Positions 11,560-22,065 are shown, counted from the stretch's first letter. The stretch is 64,000 nt of DNA from Archegozetes longisetosus (GCA_018873245.2 JAEMBT020000001.1:17610220-17674219), one strand, 5' to 3'. Made by a program: numbers and translations. The notes: a model not told the origin generated them from the letters alone.

Positions 11560-11898
11560 TTGGTACTTTTAATTTTGAGTATTCATGCTATGGTTATAGA
11601 AACACTGATTTTGGCAGCATTTTTTGCCTAATAGAATACAAATTCTTTAGTTGATTTCAATTGTTTGCATAACTTTCCTGATGACTCAGTCCTCAAGTCT
11701 TATATTGAAGCATATATTTCAAAGCTGATTACAATTAAAGGCTAACATTATTCAGAAAACAAGTTGAACTGCAGTCAGCTCATTTTAAGAGAATTGAAAG
11801 TTTATGTTTTATTCACTGACCTGTTCTGCACATAATTTACTTTGAAACTTAATGAACACGTGAAGGCAGATCAACAATTTGATAAGAAACATTCGACG
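11560..11898 (+). pseudogene. Choline kinase exon 2 relic, + strand (block C)
   Basis: The + strand shows FEYSCYGYRNTDFGSIF, a match to the kinase signature after the lost HND region, then a decayed match down to the exon 2 donor, ending ACG followed by GTATGT at 11899. Several stops and frame changes break it, for instance within the part equivalent to EFPEDSVIKPF. The retained splice donor shows it came from genomic DNA and not from a retrocopy. It points away from the - strand relic next to it. Confidence 0.7.
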
Positions 11899-12464
11899 GT
11901 ATGTAATATTTTATTCTTATTAAGTCTTATAATTTTTCAATTAGTTTAATAATTTGATTATAGCCTTGGGCTCAATCTATTTATTATACAAATTACATTC
12001 ATCTCAAACACATTTATTAATCAGAAAATTATTACCGATACAGACATTTAATAAAATTTATTTTTACGAAGACTTTGAGCACAAAAATAGTTTTGTAGAC
12101 AAAATAATCAATAATTATATTATTAAACCCTAATTATTGTCTCATCACTTCTTATTTACTAATTATGTTATTTATGTAAAATTTTAAAATTGGTTGAAAA
12201 AACAATTGACAATCAATCAAAATGTAAATCGAGATGAAAGCTGATGAAAATATTATTGTACTTCCTTTTTTATAATTATCGATATGTTCAAACTAATGAT
12301 TAAATAGTGATTTATCAGAAAAAAGACCAATAAACACTCTAAACAATTACACCAGTGTTTCAATTAAATTAAAACTGAATAGTAGAGTACAAAAGTTAAA
12401 TCAAATAATCATATCATGGCAATAACTGCATTAATACTGAACAATCGCATATCAAACGACATCA

Positions 12465-14532
12465 ATTTGTTACTGAATTTGATTTCTAATAATGTTCGGT
12501 TCACTATATTCAATGTGAAAAAAGTTTTTTAATACCTGATATATTACGGTTTGATGAAAGCATGATTATGAGTTCTCGTTACTAGCAAGGATTATTAAGT
12601 TTTGAGTGTACATTATTTATAGAGCGAGTTATCCTCTAATTCCTGATCTAAAATCAGAATTTAATTTGGTTTAAGTGTGCAATTTTTACATCTGATGCAT
12701 ACCTGACTCTACTTACGTCAATTGTTATAAGGAATACAGCGCTAACAAAAATGCTTATGTCTATGATCAAACATAATTCAATATAAATTTTAGTATAGGT
12801 CAGATTAAGTTAACACGAGATGCTACAATACAGAAGCAGTTAAACCAAAATATTTATAGTTAATGTTTAGAAAAAAAAACTAATATTTTACGGGAATTAA
12901 ATCTGCTTTAGTGTTGAACTTCTCAAATATCGTTTCAAATCACATTCATGCTTCATTGAATTGGGGTTAGGTATTACTGGATGTATCGGATCTAACCTAA
13001 ATTTAAACTCATCATTCTAGCTCCTGACTTACAACAATAGTGGCATATTTTACACTATAGACGTTAAAGATTTAAAGATGTTGAGGCTGGTAATGTTTGA
13101 AGTGAAGCATCAATTTTTTGTGATAACTCCTTCATCTACAAACTTTTGTTTAAGATGAATATAGTTTTGATATTCAATATCTGCAAATTGCTATAAAAAG
13201 AAGACTGTCATAAGAAATCTAAAGATTGTTATCTATAATTTTTTATACCATTATTAACTTCTTATCCATTGGAATATCGTTGTCTGTATCTCCATTCTTG
13301 TAACAAAATAGAATCATAAAAATGTTCACCATTAATGTAAACACTTTTACTTCTTTCAAGATCTGTTCGACCGAATTTCTCTTTTCAGCAGAATATTGTT
13401 TGCCATGAATTTTGATCGATTCATCGATATACGAATCAATAAATGGTTTTATTACTGAATCCTTCGGAAAATCGTGCAAAGCTCTGCGATCACTCAAAGA
13501 TCTGCCCCATTCAGCAAATATGGTCCCGAAATCTATTCCTCGGTAACTATAACTTGAATACTCGAAATCACAAAGAATCAATTTATCTTTATCATTATTA
13601 TTACTGTTATTTTCCGATTCAATCACCATAATATTACTTCCTCTGAAATCGTTGTGATTGAAAACAATTGGCGAATCTGTTTCAACAATCAAGTTTTTAA
13701 TCCATTCGATTTCTTGTTTCAAATCATATTTCTTTAGCGTTTGACAATTGCATTCTTCTATTAACTCATTTATGGGGAAATTTCGATGTGCACTTTCATA
13801 AAATGTGTCAAATGTTTCGAAAATCCAGTTGCCAGTCTTTTTAATGGGAACATCCATTGCATGAATTTTAGCCAACTTTCTCGATAATTCATCGACTAAT
13901 TTCGGATTATTTTGTTCATCGAGTCGAAATTGTCTGTGCTTTAGATTGTATTTTAACAATTGAAAAACAAATTAAATTATTTACTTAAAATATTTCAAAT
14001 TTAAAAATGATAGAAATATGACTTAAACTGGTAATACAATTTTTGCTTATTATCAGAATGAATTGATTGCTTCACATAATTTATCTATCGATTGAGAAAT
14101 TGCTTACTTTATAATAGCGTTGTATTTGTCCACTTTCGAACAAACCATATATTTTGGTCCCAATTTATATTCAGATACAAGAAGTGCAATAATTACATCA
14201 GTCAATCTTTCGTTTTGACCACAATCCAAATTATTAAAATGTTTTGGTCCATATAATCTTATGGCCACTTCTTGTGGTTCATCGTTAACAGGTTGAAGTG
14301 GTTTAGTGATCGCGCAATAGTATAACTGATTAGTCATTCCTCCACTCAATCGTTTGACTTGAATCTCATCGATACTGACTTTAAGCCAAACTCCTGCCAA
14401 ATAATCTCTACACAAATTATAACATTTTTGTTTAATATCTTCAGGTGTTTGTCCACGTATCAGTTCAACATTATCAAAATCAAATTCTTCCACACTTTTG
14501 ATATCTTTTAAACTTTTCTTCTCTTTAGCCAT
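12465..14532 (-). repeat. Arm 2 of the large inverted duplication
   Basis: Inverted counterpart of 4849-10323, carrying choline kinase B and its 3' flank. It has the compact form: short intron 1 and no 705-bp MITE. It therefore gives the pre-insertion state for the inserts in arm 1. Confidence 0.8.
13110..14532 (-). pseudogene. Choline kinase copy B, one frameshift
   Basis: Exons on the - strand: 14532-14108, 13938-13249 and 13190-13110, introns of 169 and 58 bases, GT-AG and phase 0. Exons 2 and 3 match copy A in length exactly (690 and 81). The catalytic segments are intact: HNDFRGSN and CDFEYSSYSYRGIDFG. Exon 1 is one base shorter than in copy A (425 against 426): the A run in the GPKIYG codons, near 14150-14160, has four As instead of five, so the frame shifts before the exon end. 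This either inactivates the gene or is a homopolymer error in the assembly. The otherwise clean reading frame argues for a very recent loss or an error. The start at MAKEKKSLKD matches copy A; an in-frame upstream extension exists but is not shared. Confidence 0.75.
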
Positions 14533-14639
14533 TTTGACCAATTTATCTGAACTATTCTTTTCCTTGTTAGATATTTGATTTTTATTTATTAAACACTCTG
14601 AGTGAAGAGTATGATCCTTTACCACATGAATAGATTAAT

Positions 14640-15147
14640 ATTTTATGATTTTCGTATTCGGTTTTTATAACTCTTATCTTCTGTTACATCATATATTTAG
14701 AGAACTTCTTGATAATAGTTTTAAAGCAAATAATTAGCATAAGATCATCTTCATTACAGTTGAAGAATCATGAACTAGACTATATTGATAGAAATGACTA
14801 TAATTTAATAACCTTTAATATTTGGTTTTAGACAGAAATTAGCCGAAAGATGATTAATTTCTACGTATTTTATTATCTTTAGAGGGTACTTAAATTATAT
14901 ATAGACCTGAATTCAACTGTATGATAACTCGTGAAGGATAGTGATAATTCAAAAAGTATTTCTATTAATCCATGCTATTCCATAATATATACTACAAATA
15001 TTCGTCTAGAACTCGTAACCTTTAATATGAGCTGTTCACTGAAGACACGATAAAAATATGCAAATATTACGCTGATTGAAGTTCAACAGCTATTATGTTG
15101 AGATAAAAAGCTGTCAGCACGAGACTCGTCAGTTTTATATTGTATTT
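14640..15147. other. Non-coding, 5' flank of choline kinase B
   Basis: AT-rich sequence upstream of copy B. Around 14940-14980 it weakly resembles 11150-11190 (AATTCAAAAAGTATT against AATTCAAAAAATATT), so the duplication blocks may extend here. No gene seen. Confidence 0.35.
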
Positions 15148-15361
15148 TAAGGCCCGTATGCACAGTGTGTTTTAAAACGGTTTTAAGGCTAAAACCGGGC
15201 TTAAAACCCAAAACTCATTTTAAAACTCATGCACAGTAAAAATTTAGAACCGTTTTAAGCTAAAACTCTGTTTTAAACTAAAACCACTTTTACTAGTTTT
15301 AAATCGGTTTTAGTGATCAACAAAATAAATATAAACAAAATTTTACAAAATAAATATAAAA

Positions 15362-15663
15362 ATGAGCCAATTTTTTCAAATTGAAGAATTAGATAATTAT
15401 GAAATAGTGACGAATAAAAGTTTTAAACGTTAGAGTATTAAAAGACAGATTCAATCCATTTGATAGTTGTGATGACATATCATTCATAAGGAGATATGGA
15501 CTTACAAAACAGTGTTTCATTTAACTGTTGAATCTAATTAATACAGATTTAATTGATATCAAAATGAAAAAAGACTCATTGCCTCCAATAATTCAATTAT
15601 CTATTGTTTTAAGGTTTTATGCCACCGGTCAGTTTCAGATCTCAGCTGCAGATCTTAACAGTA
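15362..15663 (+). pseudogene. HARBI1-like transposase, N-terminal fragment
   Basis: After the ATG at 15362 the frame breaks near 15425; the following frame reads RFNPFDSCDDISFIRRYGLT and, after one stop, LPPIIQLSIVLRFYATGQFQ. NPFD, RRYxL and the L(R/A)FYATGxFQ motif are standard for the N-terminal half of Harbinger transposases. The sequence then ends abruptly where the Myb gene begins. Full HARBI1 proteins have about 350 residues; about 100 are represented here, with one frameshift and one stop. Confidence 0.85.
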
Positions 15664-15680
15664 AATATAAAACTATTGAT

Positions 15681-16037
15681 TTAATAATCAATTGAATCGG
15701 TTTTCTGAGGTTGAGGTCCGCCACCAGTTTGTCTTATTTCTGAATTTTCTTTATTACAATTCTCACGGCATTCGTAATTATATCGTTCCCAAAAGCACTT
15801 CAAAGACTTGATGTCTCTATTATTTGTATTTAAATCCTGACTAAACTCGTCACTAATTTGTTGCCAAACGTTATCTTTCTGTTGTTTCATATACTTATCA
15901 GTCGTTTTACACTCAACTATTTTGAGTTTGTTTTCGTCGGCAATTATTTGTTTAAGAAACTCTGTTTCATGATTAGTAAAATTGTTTTGACGACTCCAAA
16001 CATTGTTATCACTTTTATTCAGTTTATTTTTATTCAT
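15681..16037 (-). CDS. Myb/SANT-like protein of the Harbinger element
   Basis: A 118-aa open frame starting at ATG 16037. It has a trihelix Myb/SANT-like pattern with spaced aromatic residues: NNFTNHETEFLKQII (helix 1), NVWQQISDEF (helix 2) and LKCFWERYNYECR (helix 3), followed by TGGGPQPQ. The TGGGP segment after the third helix is typical of Myb-like partners encoded by Harbinger elements, which bind DNA and carry the transposase into the nucleus. The protein is shorter than the usual 200-300 residues; the C-terminal transposase-interaction part may be lost. It remains open while the transposase beside it is broken. Confidence 0.8.
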   Translation of the reverse strand: MNKNKLNKSDNNVWSRQNNFTNHETEFLKQIIADENKLKIVECKTTDKYMKQQKDNVWQQISDEFSQDLNTNNRDIKSLKCFWERYNYECRENCNKENSEIRQTGGGPQPQKTDSIDY

Positions 16038-16473
16038 TTTCAATTTTTTAATGAATAAACGAACGTTTGTTTACATATTTTTGCTGGTTTTCTGGTTTTA
16101 AAACGGTTTTTACTAAAACTAGTTTTATTACAGTCTGTGCATGAGTTTTAAGTTTTGAGTTAAAAGCGTTTTAGCGAAAACCGTCTTAAGACTTAAAACC
16201 GTTTTAACTAAAACTCAACTGTGCATACGGGCCTAAATGCTTAAGTTTTTATGTTTCTGATAATTTATAATAAATCACTGATTGCTTTAATTGAGATCAT
16301 TTTTTATTAGTTTGCACTCAAAATAAAAACTTTAACCATTAAGTAAAAAATTACATTTAATCTATATTAACAGAACACTGTGTTAAAGATAATACTAACA
16401 AAATAATTACTTTCAATATATTAGAGAGTCTAGTTATCAAACAGCTTTTCATCGATGAAACTTCGCTTATTAT

Positions 16474-16990
16474 TAGGGCGATCACCTCGGGCTTCACTCA
16501 TGACGGGGTAAAAATATCAAAGGGGGACCCTCATATTTTTAAAAAGAAAAATGCCGTCTTTATTCATCATTACAGATATTTAGGTGTCAAACAATACATT
16601 CTAATATTAAAACATCGATAACTATTAGCCATAGTTGATTTTAAAAGTATATTTTTTCTTAGAAATAGCATCTTTCAAAGGTTATTCAAAAGTAACAAAT
16701 ACTGGTCTATGTCAGATATGTTAAGGCAGAAAAGATTAATTCAATAATTTTTTATTTTAAACCACAAGTGTTCAAAACATTAGACTGGATTTCTTATCCG
16801 TTATCATTTATAAAACGAATTCAATGTTTGAATTTCTAAGAAATAACTTTCAACCATATTTTTCAAAATGAAAATTGAGAAACGGGACAACTAATTGTCC
16901 CGTCGAGAGGTTTTGGTATGACGGCATTTCTGTCTTTTATCTTTAAAGAGACGGAACTGTCCGTCAAAAACAGGACGGGTGGTCACCCTA
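16474..16990. mobile_element. hAT MITE
   Basis: A 517-bp insert with a perfect 8-bp target duplication CTTATTAT (16466-16473 and 16991-16998). Ends are TAGGGCGATCACC on the left and TAGGGTGACCACCCGTCC as the reverse complement on the right, a terminal form known from several hAT families. The interior holds GGGAC/GTCCC-rich motifs but no transposase frame. It lies between the Harbinger element and block D. Confidence 0.85.
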
Positions 16991-17116
16991 CTTATTATGA
17001 ATGTTTTGTAACACATTTGGCGAAGCGCCAGAAATAAAACACAAGTCAATTAGTTTGAAAGAAATCAATAATCGATTTATACCATATTTCTCCTCTTATT
17101 AAACTCAGATCGATCG

Positions 17117-17362
17117 CTATTTCATCAGTTTGAGCACATAACTAATAAGTATCAGATTTGAAACTAATGTAAATATTTTGGTCTCTCTTATCAACTGTTC
17201 GTTTAAATTCGTTTCTTGAGTAGAATGCTCTTTGTCATGAATTCTGACCGATTGAGTGATATATTCCTGAAAGAAAGGTTTGATGACTGATTCATCAGGA
17301 AATGCATGTATTCTCATGAATTTATTCATATTTCTACCTAGAAAATAAAAGCCCAAAATCAA
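17117..17362 (-). pseudogene. Choline kinase exon 2 relic, - strand (block D)
   Basis: An open stretch on the - strand matches the C-terminal half of exon 2: RIHAFPDESVIKPFFQEYIT, then VRIHDKEHST and ETKIFTLVSNLILI, equivalent to LHEFPEDSVIKPFINSYIDE, IKIHGKQYSA and VKVFALVANILLVL in copy A. It lacks the catalytic HND and DFEY segments and the exon 2 donor. It is better kept than its partner in block C but still a fragment. Confidence 0.75.
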
Positions 17363-17420
17363 GGTCTCAAGTTATCTTTATCATTAAATTGTAAACAGAT
17401 ATACAAAATAGTTCAGAAAA

Positions 17421-17748
17421 GTTAGTTGTCTGCGATTTCGAGTATTCATATTATGGCTATAAAGGCACTGATTCTGAATGAAATCGAATTTCCTTTGTAG
17501 ACTTCGATTGTTTGCATAATTTTTCTGATGACTCAGTTCTCAAGTCTTATATTTCAGAGTCGATTAAAATTAAAAGCAAACATTATTTAGAAAATAAGTT
17601 GAACTGTAGTCAATACATCTTAAGAAAATTAAGTTTTTGGTTCACTTATTGACCTGTTCTACACTATTATTTTGTTTGAAACTGAACGACAGCGCGGCGG
17701 AACGATGGCATGGAGGCAGACCAAAAATTTGACAAGAAACAGTCGATG
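17421..17748 (+). pseudogene. Choline kinase exon 2 relic, + strand (block D)
   Basis: Starts at VCDFEYSYYGYKGTDS, the kinase signature, and decays through FDCLHNFSDDSVLKSY to FDKKQSM and the donor GTATGT at 17749. Stops interrupt it. It lies head-to-head with the - strand relic, about 60 bases apart, the same layout as in block C, so the head-to-head pair existed before the block was duplicated. Confidence 0.75.
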
Positions 17749-17781
17749 GTATGTAATACTTGATTTTTATTAAGCTTTATA

Positions 17782-18474
17782 CAGTCTATTTCAAAATTTG
17801 AAAACCATCCGAATTTTTTGAATAACTTTTGAACAGAACCAGATAATATGTTCTAAATACTTCATATTATGATTTGTGAACGCCATATTAGCCATTCGAC
17901 TATAGCCGTGGCAGGCCCACAAGATCACAACTATCTGATTAAATTAGTTCAATAGTTTCAATGAGTTAGAAGGCGGCGGTTCGGTCATGGTTTGAGCCGG
18001 CCACGGCTATTATCAAATGACTAATATCGCATTCACAAATCATAAGATGAAGCCTTTAAAACATATTTATACACTTGGTATGCATTCGCTACCATTTGGT
18101 CAACGAATTGCCACTAAAAACTGAGTTTTTACATAGAGATAATGCTTTAAAAAACATCGCTTCAACTTCTTCAAACTTGTCAATTCTTGCCAAGTCGTAT
18201 ATTCAGGATTATTATTAGCAATGGAGGTTCATTTAGGTGTTAGATTTAATTTTTTGATAGATTTTAAGTCAATTTTTGAGCTGGTTTTATAATTTTGAAG
18301 TATATTTTTGCATTAAATTGCGTTATACAGGAATCAATCCATGCAACTCGAAAATTGATAGGTTTTCTGTTATAACTCGATATTTGATGTATTATCAAAT
18401 TTCATCAAATTATCTAATTCTGTTCAAAGTTTATTCAAAAAAATCGAGTGGTTTAAAAATTTTGAAATATACTA
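17782..18474. mobile_element. Foldback MITE with TA target site
   Basis: A 693-bp insert in block D, flanked by TA (17780-17781 and 18475-18476). Outer inverted repeats of about 70 bases begin CAGTCTATTTCAAAATTT on the left and TAGTATATTTCAAAATTT on the right. A second inverted pair lies inside: ATTATGATTTGTGAACG near 17867 against a near match near 18045, around a GC-rich centre with GCCGTGGC and GCCACGGC. Block C is uninterrupted at this position, giving an empty site. Probably a non-autonomous Tc1/mariner relative. Confidence 0.8.
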
Positions 18475-19018
18475 TAATCTTTAATAATTTAACTTAATAA
18501 TTTGATTATAGCCTTGGGCTGAATCGATATATACTTATGCAAATTACATTCATCTCAAACACAAACTTAATCAGTAAATAATTACCGATACAGACATTTA
18601 ATAAAATTTAATTTTACAGAAACTTTGAGCATAGAAATATTTTTATAAACAAAATAATCAATAATTATATTATTAAATCCTAATTATTCTCTCATCACTT
18701 CTTATTTACTAATTATGTGATTTGTACAAAATTTGCTAAGAATTGATATGAAAATAATTGATAATCAATCAAAACGTGAAATGAGATGTAAACTGATGAA
18801 AAAATGACTTTAGTTATAACTCGTATGTAATTATGAAATTTTGAAACTAATGACTAAATAATGATTTATTTGAATAAAGACTAATAACTGGCTCTAAATA
18901 ATTACATCAATGTTTCAATTGAACCAAAACTGAATAATAAATAACAAAAATTAGATGAAATAACCTAATCAAAGCAATAATTGCATTAATACAGAGAAAT
19001 TGTATATCGGATGACATA

Positions 19019-21069
19019 CAATCTGACAAACAAACAGTTAATTGGCAGTAATAAGACTTGAAATAGAGGTTTAATTGATGTTCTGCTGAAATTTGAAATA
19101 AAAATACTTAGCCTATGAGAAATATAACAATCGTTAAAGAAAATATTTCTATTTATACTTAGCTTTCAATCAAAACAAAAATACTAAATACTAATTTGAT
19201 ATAATCTTTATCTGAGAATACTTTCTAACTTCAGATTTTCTGTTTCAGACCATTTGTTTAAACCGATATAAATGCCGGTTAGTTGCCGTCCAATCAAAAT
19301 CTTCGATCACTTAACATACCTTTAACAAAGGGTCAACTCTACGGTCTTCTAATCGGTTTGTTTCTTGACTACTTTGGTGTTTGATTTGCTTTCTTCTTAT
19401 ATTCGCATTAAGATTATATTAATATTTAGCGGAATAAGATTTGCCATAATTAAGGTAGTGACAAAAACTTCTAGATCTAATTCAATCTCGACTACAGAAA
19501 TAACCAGAGGTATTATCATGTTTATGGATGTGCTGACGCATACATGACTTAAATGTTATGTAAAACTTACACTTATCTGTACTACAAACATGTGATTTGT
19601 GCTCTTCTTTTTAGTTTAGAGGTTTTTTATTAGCATTGATTCGGTCTGTCGTCCAATTATTGGAAATCGGATTCACATAATCATCATCATCGCCATCTGA
19701 ATCGATCTTGATCTTAATATCAGATCAACAGTTCTCTAAATTGATTATTTCTTTTACGATATCTATGTTCTCGATCTTAACGTAAAGCTTCAAACGAAGA
19801 CATAACTGACGCAAAATTTATTCACTATTCAGTACTTCTTTTGGTTCTTTTTGACCACTAAATTGAGACCGAATTTCTTCTCATTTATTTGTTTGACTTT
19901 CATTTCTTGTTTTATTTATCTTTCTCTATAACTATAAAAACAAATAAAAACTTCTAAAATAAAATGAAAGACTTCGACATCTGAATACCTTTTGATCTCT
20001 TGCTGGGGTGCTTAAATCTGTTGTTTAAGTCATTTGATCTGATCCTTCAGAAAAATCTCTATTAGAATTGATTTGAAGGCAGTCATCATATAATTTCTGA
20101 AAATGGTTTCTATGAATTACCTCTAAATTGAGTCTATTTGGCGAGTGATAGCATTTGGTCTAAAATTGAGATCGAATTAGTTTTTGTTGACTTAACCGAT
20201 CGATAAATACTTTGTGGGCATCTGTTTGATGAGACATAAGAAGTTATGGATTAGGTTTAATGTGTTTGTTGTCAATTGTTTGATTGATAAATGAGTTGAA
20301 AAATAGTGATTTGTGCCGAAGAAACACATTGTTTACCAAATACTTTTCATCAAATTTTCGAGTCAAGACAAAACTTGTTTTAAAGACACTGATATTTCGG
20401 TTAATTATTGATATTAAAACTAAATTAAAATCTAAACCAAAGCTAAAATAAAAATTAAAAATAGAGCCAATATTTACATTAAGTAAACAAAAGTTGAACA
20501 CATGATGAAAGCATTACATTCGTCACAAAAGACGTTACGCTTAATAAAAGTTTAGTTAAGTTTTCAAACTTTTCTAATCAAAATCTCTTAATATAACTAA
20601 ACTCTATGAATACAAGTCTAAAATTTGATTCTCTAATCAACATTTGGAAAATGTTCAAATCAGTTTCCCAAAAGACCAAAACGATTGAAAGTGATTAAAA
20701 TAAATGTGTTTTTCTTAGCTTTTATTACAATGTTTTAAAGTGAAGTCGTGTCTAAAAATAGAAAACTTTTAGAAGCATTAATGATAGTAAAATAGCTTAA
20801 GGAAAACTATCTGTCCTTTATTTTAGCTTACAACTAGTCTCTTGGCGTCCAAAGATTGGCAATTAGGCCAACTATAGCTTCATGCTATAAAGTTGAATAT
20901 TAGAGTTGACATCAATGTGAAACACATTCACCAATAGATGGAAGTGTGTTTCTCAAAGAATAAATTGTTTTTTCGTAGACCCAAATATATCGAAAACTAT
21001 TGATTAAATTGCAAATTTCACTCGAATAGTAACGAAACCAATTTTTTTATTGATTAATGGATACACACA
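19019..21069. other. No gene supported
   Basis: AT-rich sequence between block D and the NADAR gene. Short open frames at 19365-19547 (+) and 20501-20244 (-) are low in complexity and lack motifs. A weakly GC-richer patch at 20835-20960 was not identifiable. Confidence 0.4.
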
Positions 21070-21075
21070 TTTATT
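21070..21075 (-). terminator. Polyadenylation signal of the NADAR gene
   Basis: AATAAA on the - strand, 60 bases after the stop codon of the NADAR gene, at a typical distance. Confidence 0.5.
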
Positions 21076-21134
21076 CTTCTCACAAATACTTAAAAACATT
21101 TAAATTAATTAAACGAAGAGGAAATATTTAATAA

Positions 21135-21698
21135 TCAGAGTTTTTTAATCCTTTCTCTGACAGACATTAAAGTTTTTCCCAAAAAGTTTTTACCGTATTT
21201 GTGCCATTGGTTTGGTTTATCAATGTCCTTATGATGCGGTCCAATACCTATTCCCCAAATCAAATCCTTATACCTAATCCTTCCTCTTCCATCTTCGATC
21301 GCAATCTCAGCTAAAACCGAATCTCCAGTTGACAACAACCACTCTTTCAAGTGATCACTTTGCGTAAACTTCTCGAACAAAATTTCAGGTACTTTTTCAT
21401 CCCTGACCTGAGTCCATATAGTCGGGTCAAAGTTCTTAACTTTTCTTCCAAGTCTTTTAGCCTTCTTGGGGTCATTACATTTTAATAGTTGAGAAGCGAC
21501 CTCTTGATCATTAAAAGTGGTTGCCTTGACATACATGATGGCCGATTCGGCCAACGAGAACTTATGTCCAGAGTAATTAAACTCAGATCTATAGAAGTTC
21601 GAAAGAGGACTAGAGTTTGTAACTCCTCCATAACCAATGAGCTGATCTTCAGTATTATAGACATAAACTTGTTTACCGTCTATTTTAACCTTTGACAT
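21135..21698 (-). CDS. NADAR-domain protein (YbiA-like)
   Basis: A single-exon gene of 187 aa, nearly all NADAR fold. Visible motifs: SPLSNFY (30-36), the conserved Glu in LAESAIMYVKA (E51), LGRKVKNFDPTIWTQVRDE, KFTQSDHLKEWLLSTGDS, WGIGIG and, at the C-terminus, GKNFLGKTLMSVRERI. Family members act as N-glycosidases on phosphorylated riboflavin intermediates (YbiA, plant COS3) and, in recent work, remove ADP-ribose from guanine in nucleic acids. Which of these applies here cannot be read from sequence. There is no signal peptide, so cytosolic or nuclear. The gene has no introns although other genes in the window do, which fits transfer from a microbe or retroposition, but small arthropod genes can also be intronless. 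Confidence 0.93.
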   Translation of the reverse strand: MSKVKIDGKQVYVYNTEDQLIGYGGVTNSSPLSNFYRSEFNYSGHKFSLAESAIMYVKATTFNDQEVASQLLKCNDPKKAKRLGRKVKNFDPTIWTQVRDEKVPEILFEKFTQSDHLKEWLLSTGDSVLAEIAIEDGRGRIRYKDLIWGIGIGPHHKDIDKPNQWHKYGKNFLGKTLMSVRERIKKL

Positions 21699-22065
21699 CT
21701 TATATCCTAATTATGGATATGTTTTGAACAAATTTTGATTGTTTTATTCAATGTTTACGTTGTAATATTTATGATGTTTCGTATTGAAAACGACATAAAG
21801 CCCTACTGAGTGTTATTAAGCTCTATCTGTCATTCAGACAACATTACAGATAACATATTCTATTACTTACCTAACTATATAAATGACTCTAAAGAGTGGG
21901 TTCAATGCCATGAATACGTCTGCGTTAAGCATTCATAGCATTCACAGCATTCACTTGATGTGACGTACTCGTAATGCTAGCAATCAAGTATTTGATTCAC
22001 AATATATTACGTCATTACTTTATTTGCAAAATAAGTTTCTAAAGTTTTCAATATTACAATAATTG

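Larger units (their letters stand above)
11241..12463 (+). repeat. Duplicated block C, paralogous to 17070-19018
   Basis: A directly repeated block: both copies share the two choline kinase relics and then a long non-coding stretch, for example TAATTTGATTATAGCCTTGGG (20 of these bases near 11946 and 18497) and ATTACCGATACAGACATTTA (12030 and 18582). The copy at 17-19 kb has gained a 693-bp MITE. The right edge of the block meets the end of inverted arm 2 at about 12464. Confidence 0.75.
15151..16233 (+). mobile_element. PIF/Harbinger transposon
   Basis: A 1083-bp element flanked by the 3-bp target duplication TAA (15148-15150 and 16234-16236), as usual for Harbinger. The outer terminal inverted repeat is GGCCCGTATGCACAGT at both ends, followed by subterminal regions full of TTTTAAAACGG-type repeats. 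It holds the two genes expected of the superfamily in convergent order: a cut-down HARBI1-like transposase on + and a Myb/SANT-like protein on -. The C-terminal two thirds of the transposase, with most of the DDE core, is missing, so the copy cannot move alone. Confidence 0.9.
17070..19018 (+). repeat. Duplicated block D, paralogous to 11241-12463
   Basis: Second copy of the block described at 11241-12463. It is longer mainly because of the MITE at 17782-18474. Sequence identity is visibly lower than between exons of copies A and B, suggesting an older event. Confidence 0.75.

Noticed and set aside
13443-13631. Open frame antisense to choline kinase B
   Set aside because: Shadow of the coding strand; no independent support.
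21489-21695. Open frames antisense to and overlapping the NADAR gene
   Set aside because: Shadows of the NADAR reading frame.
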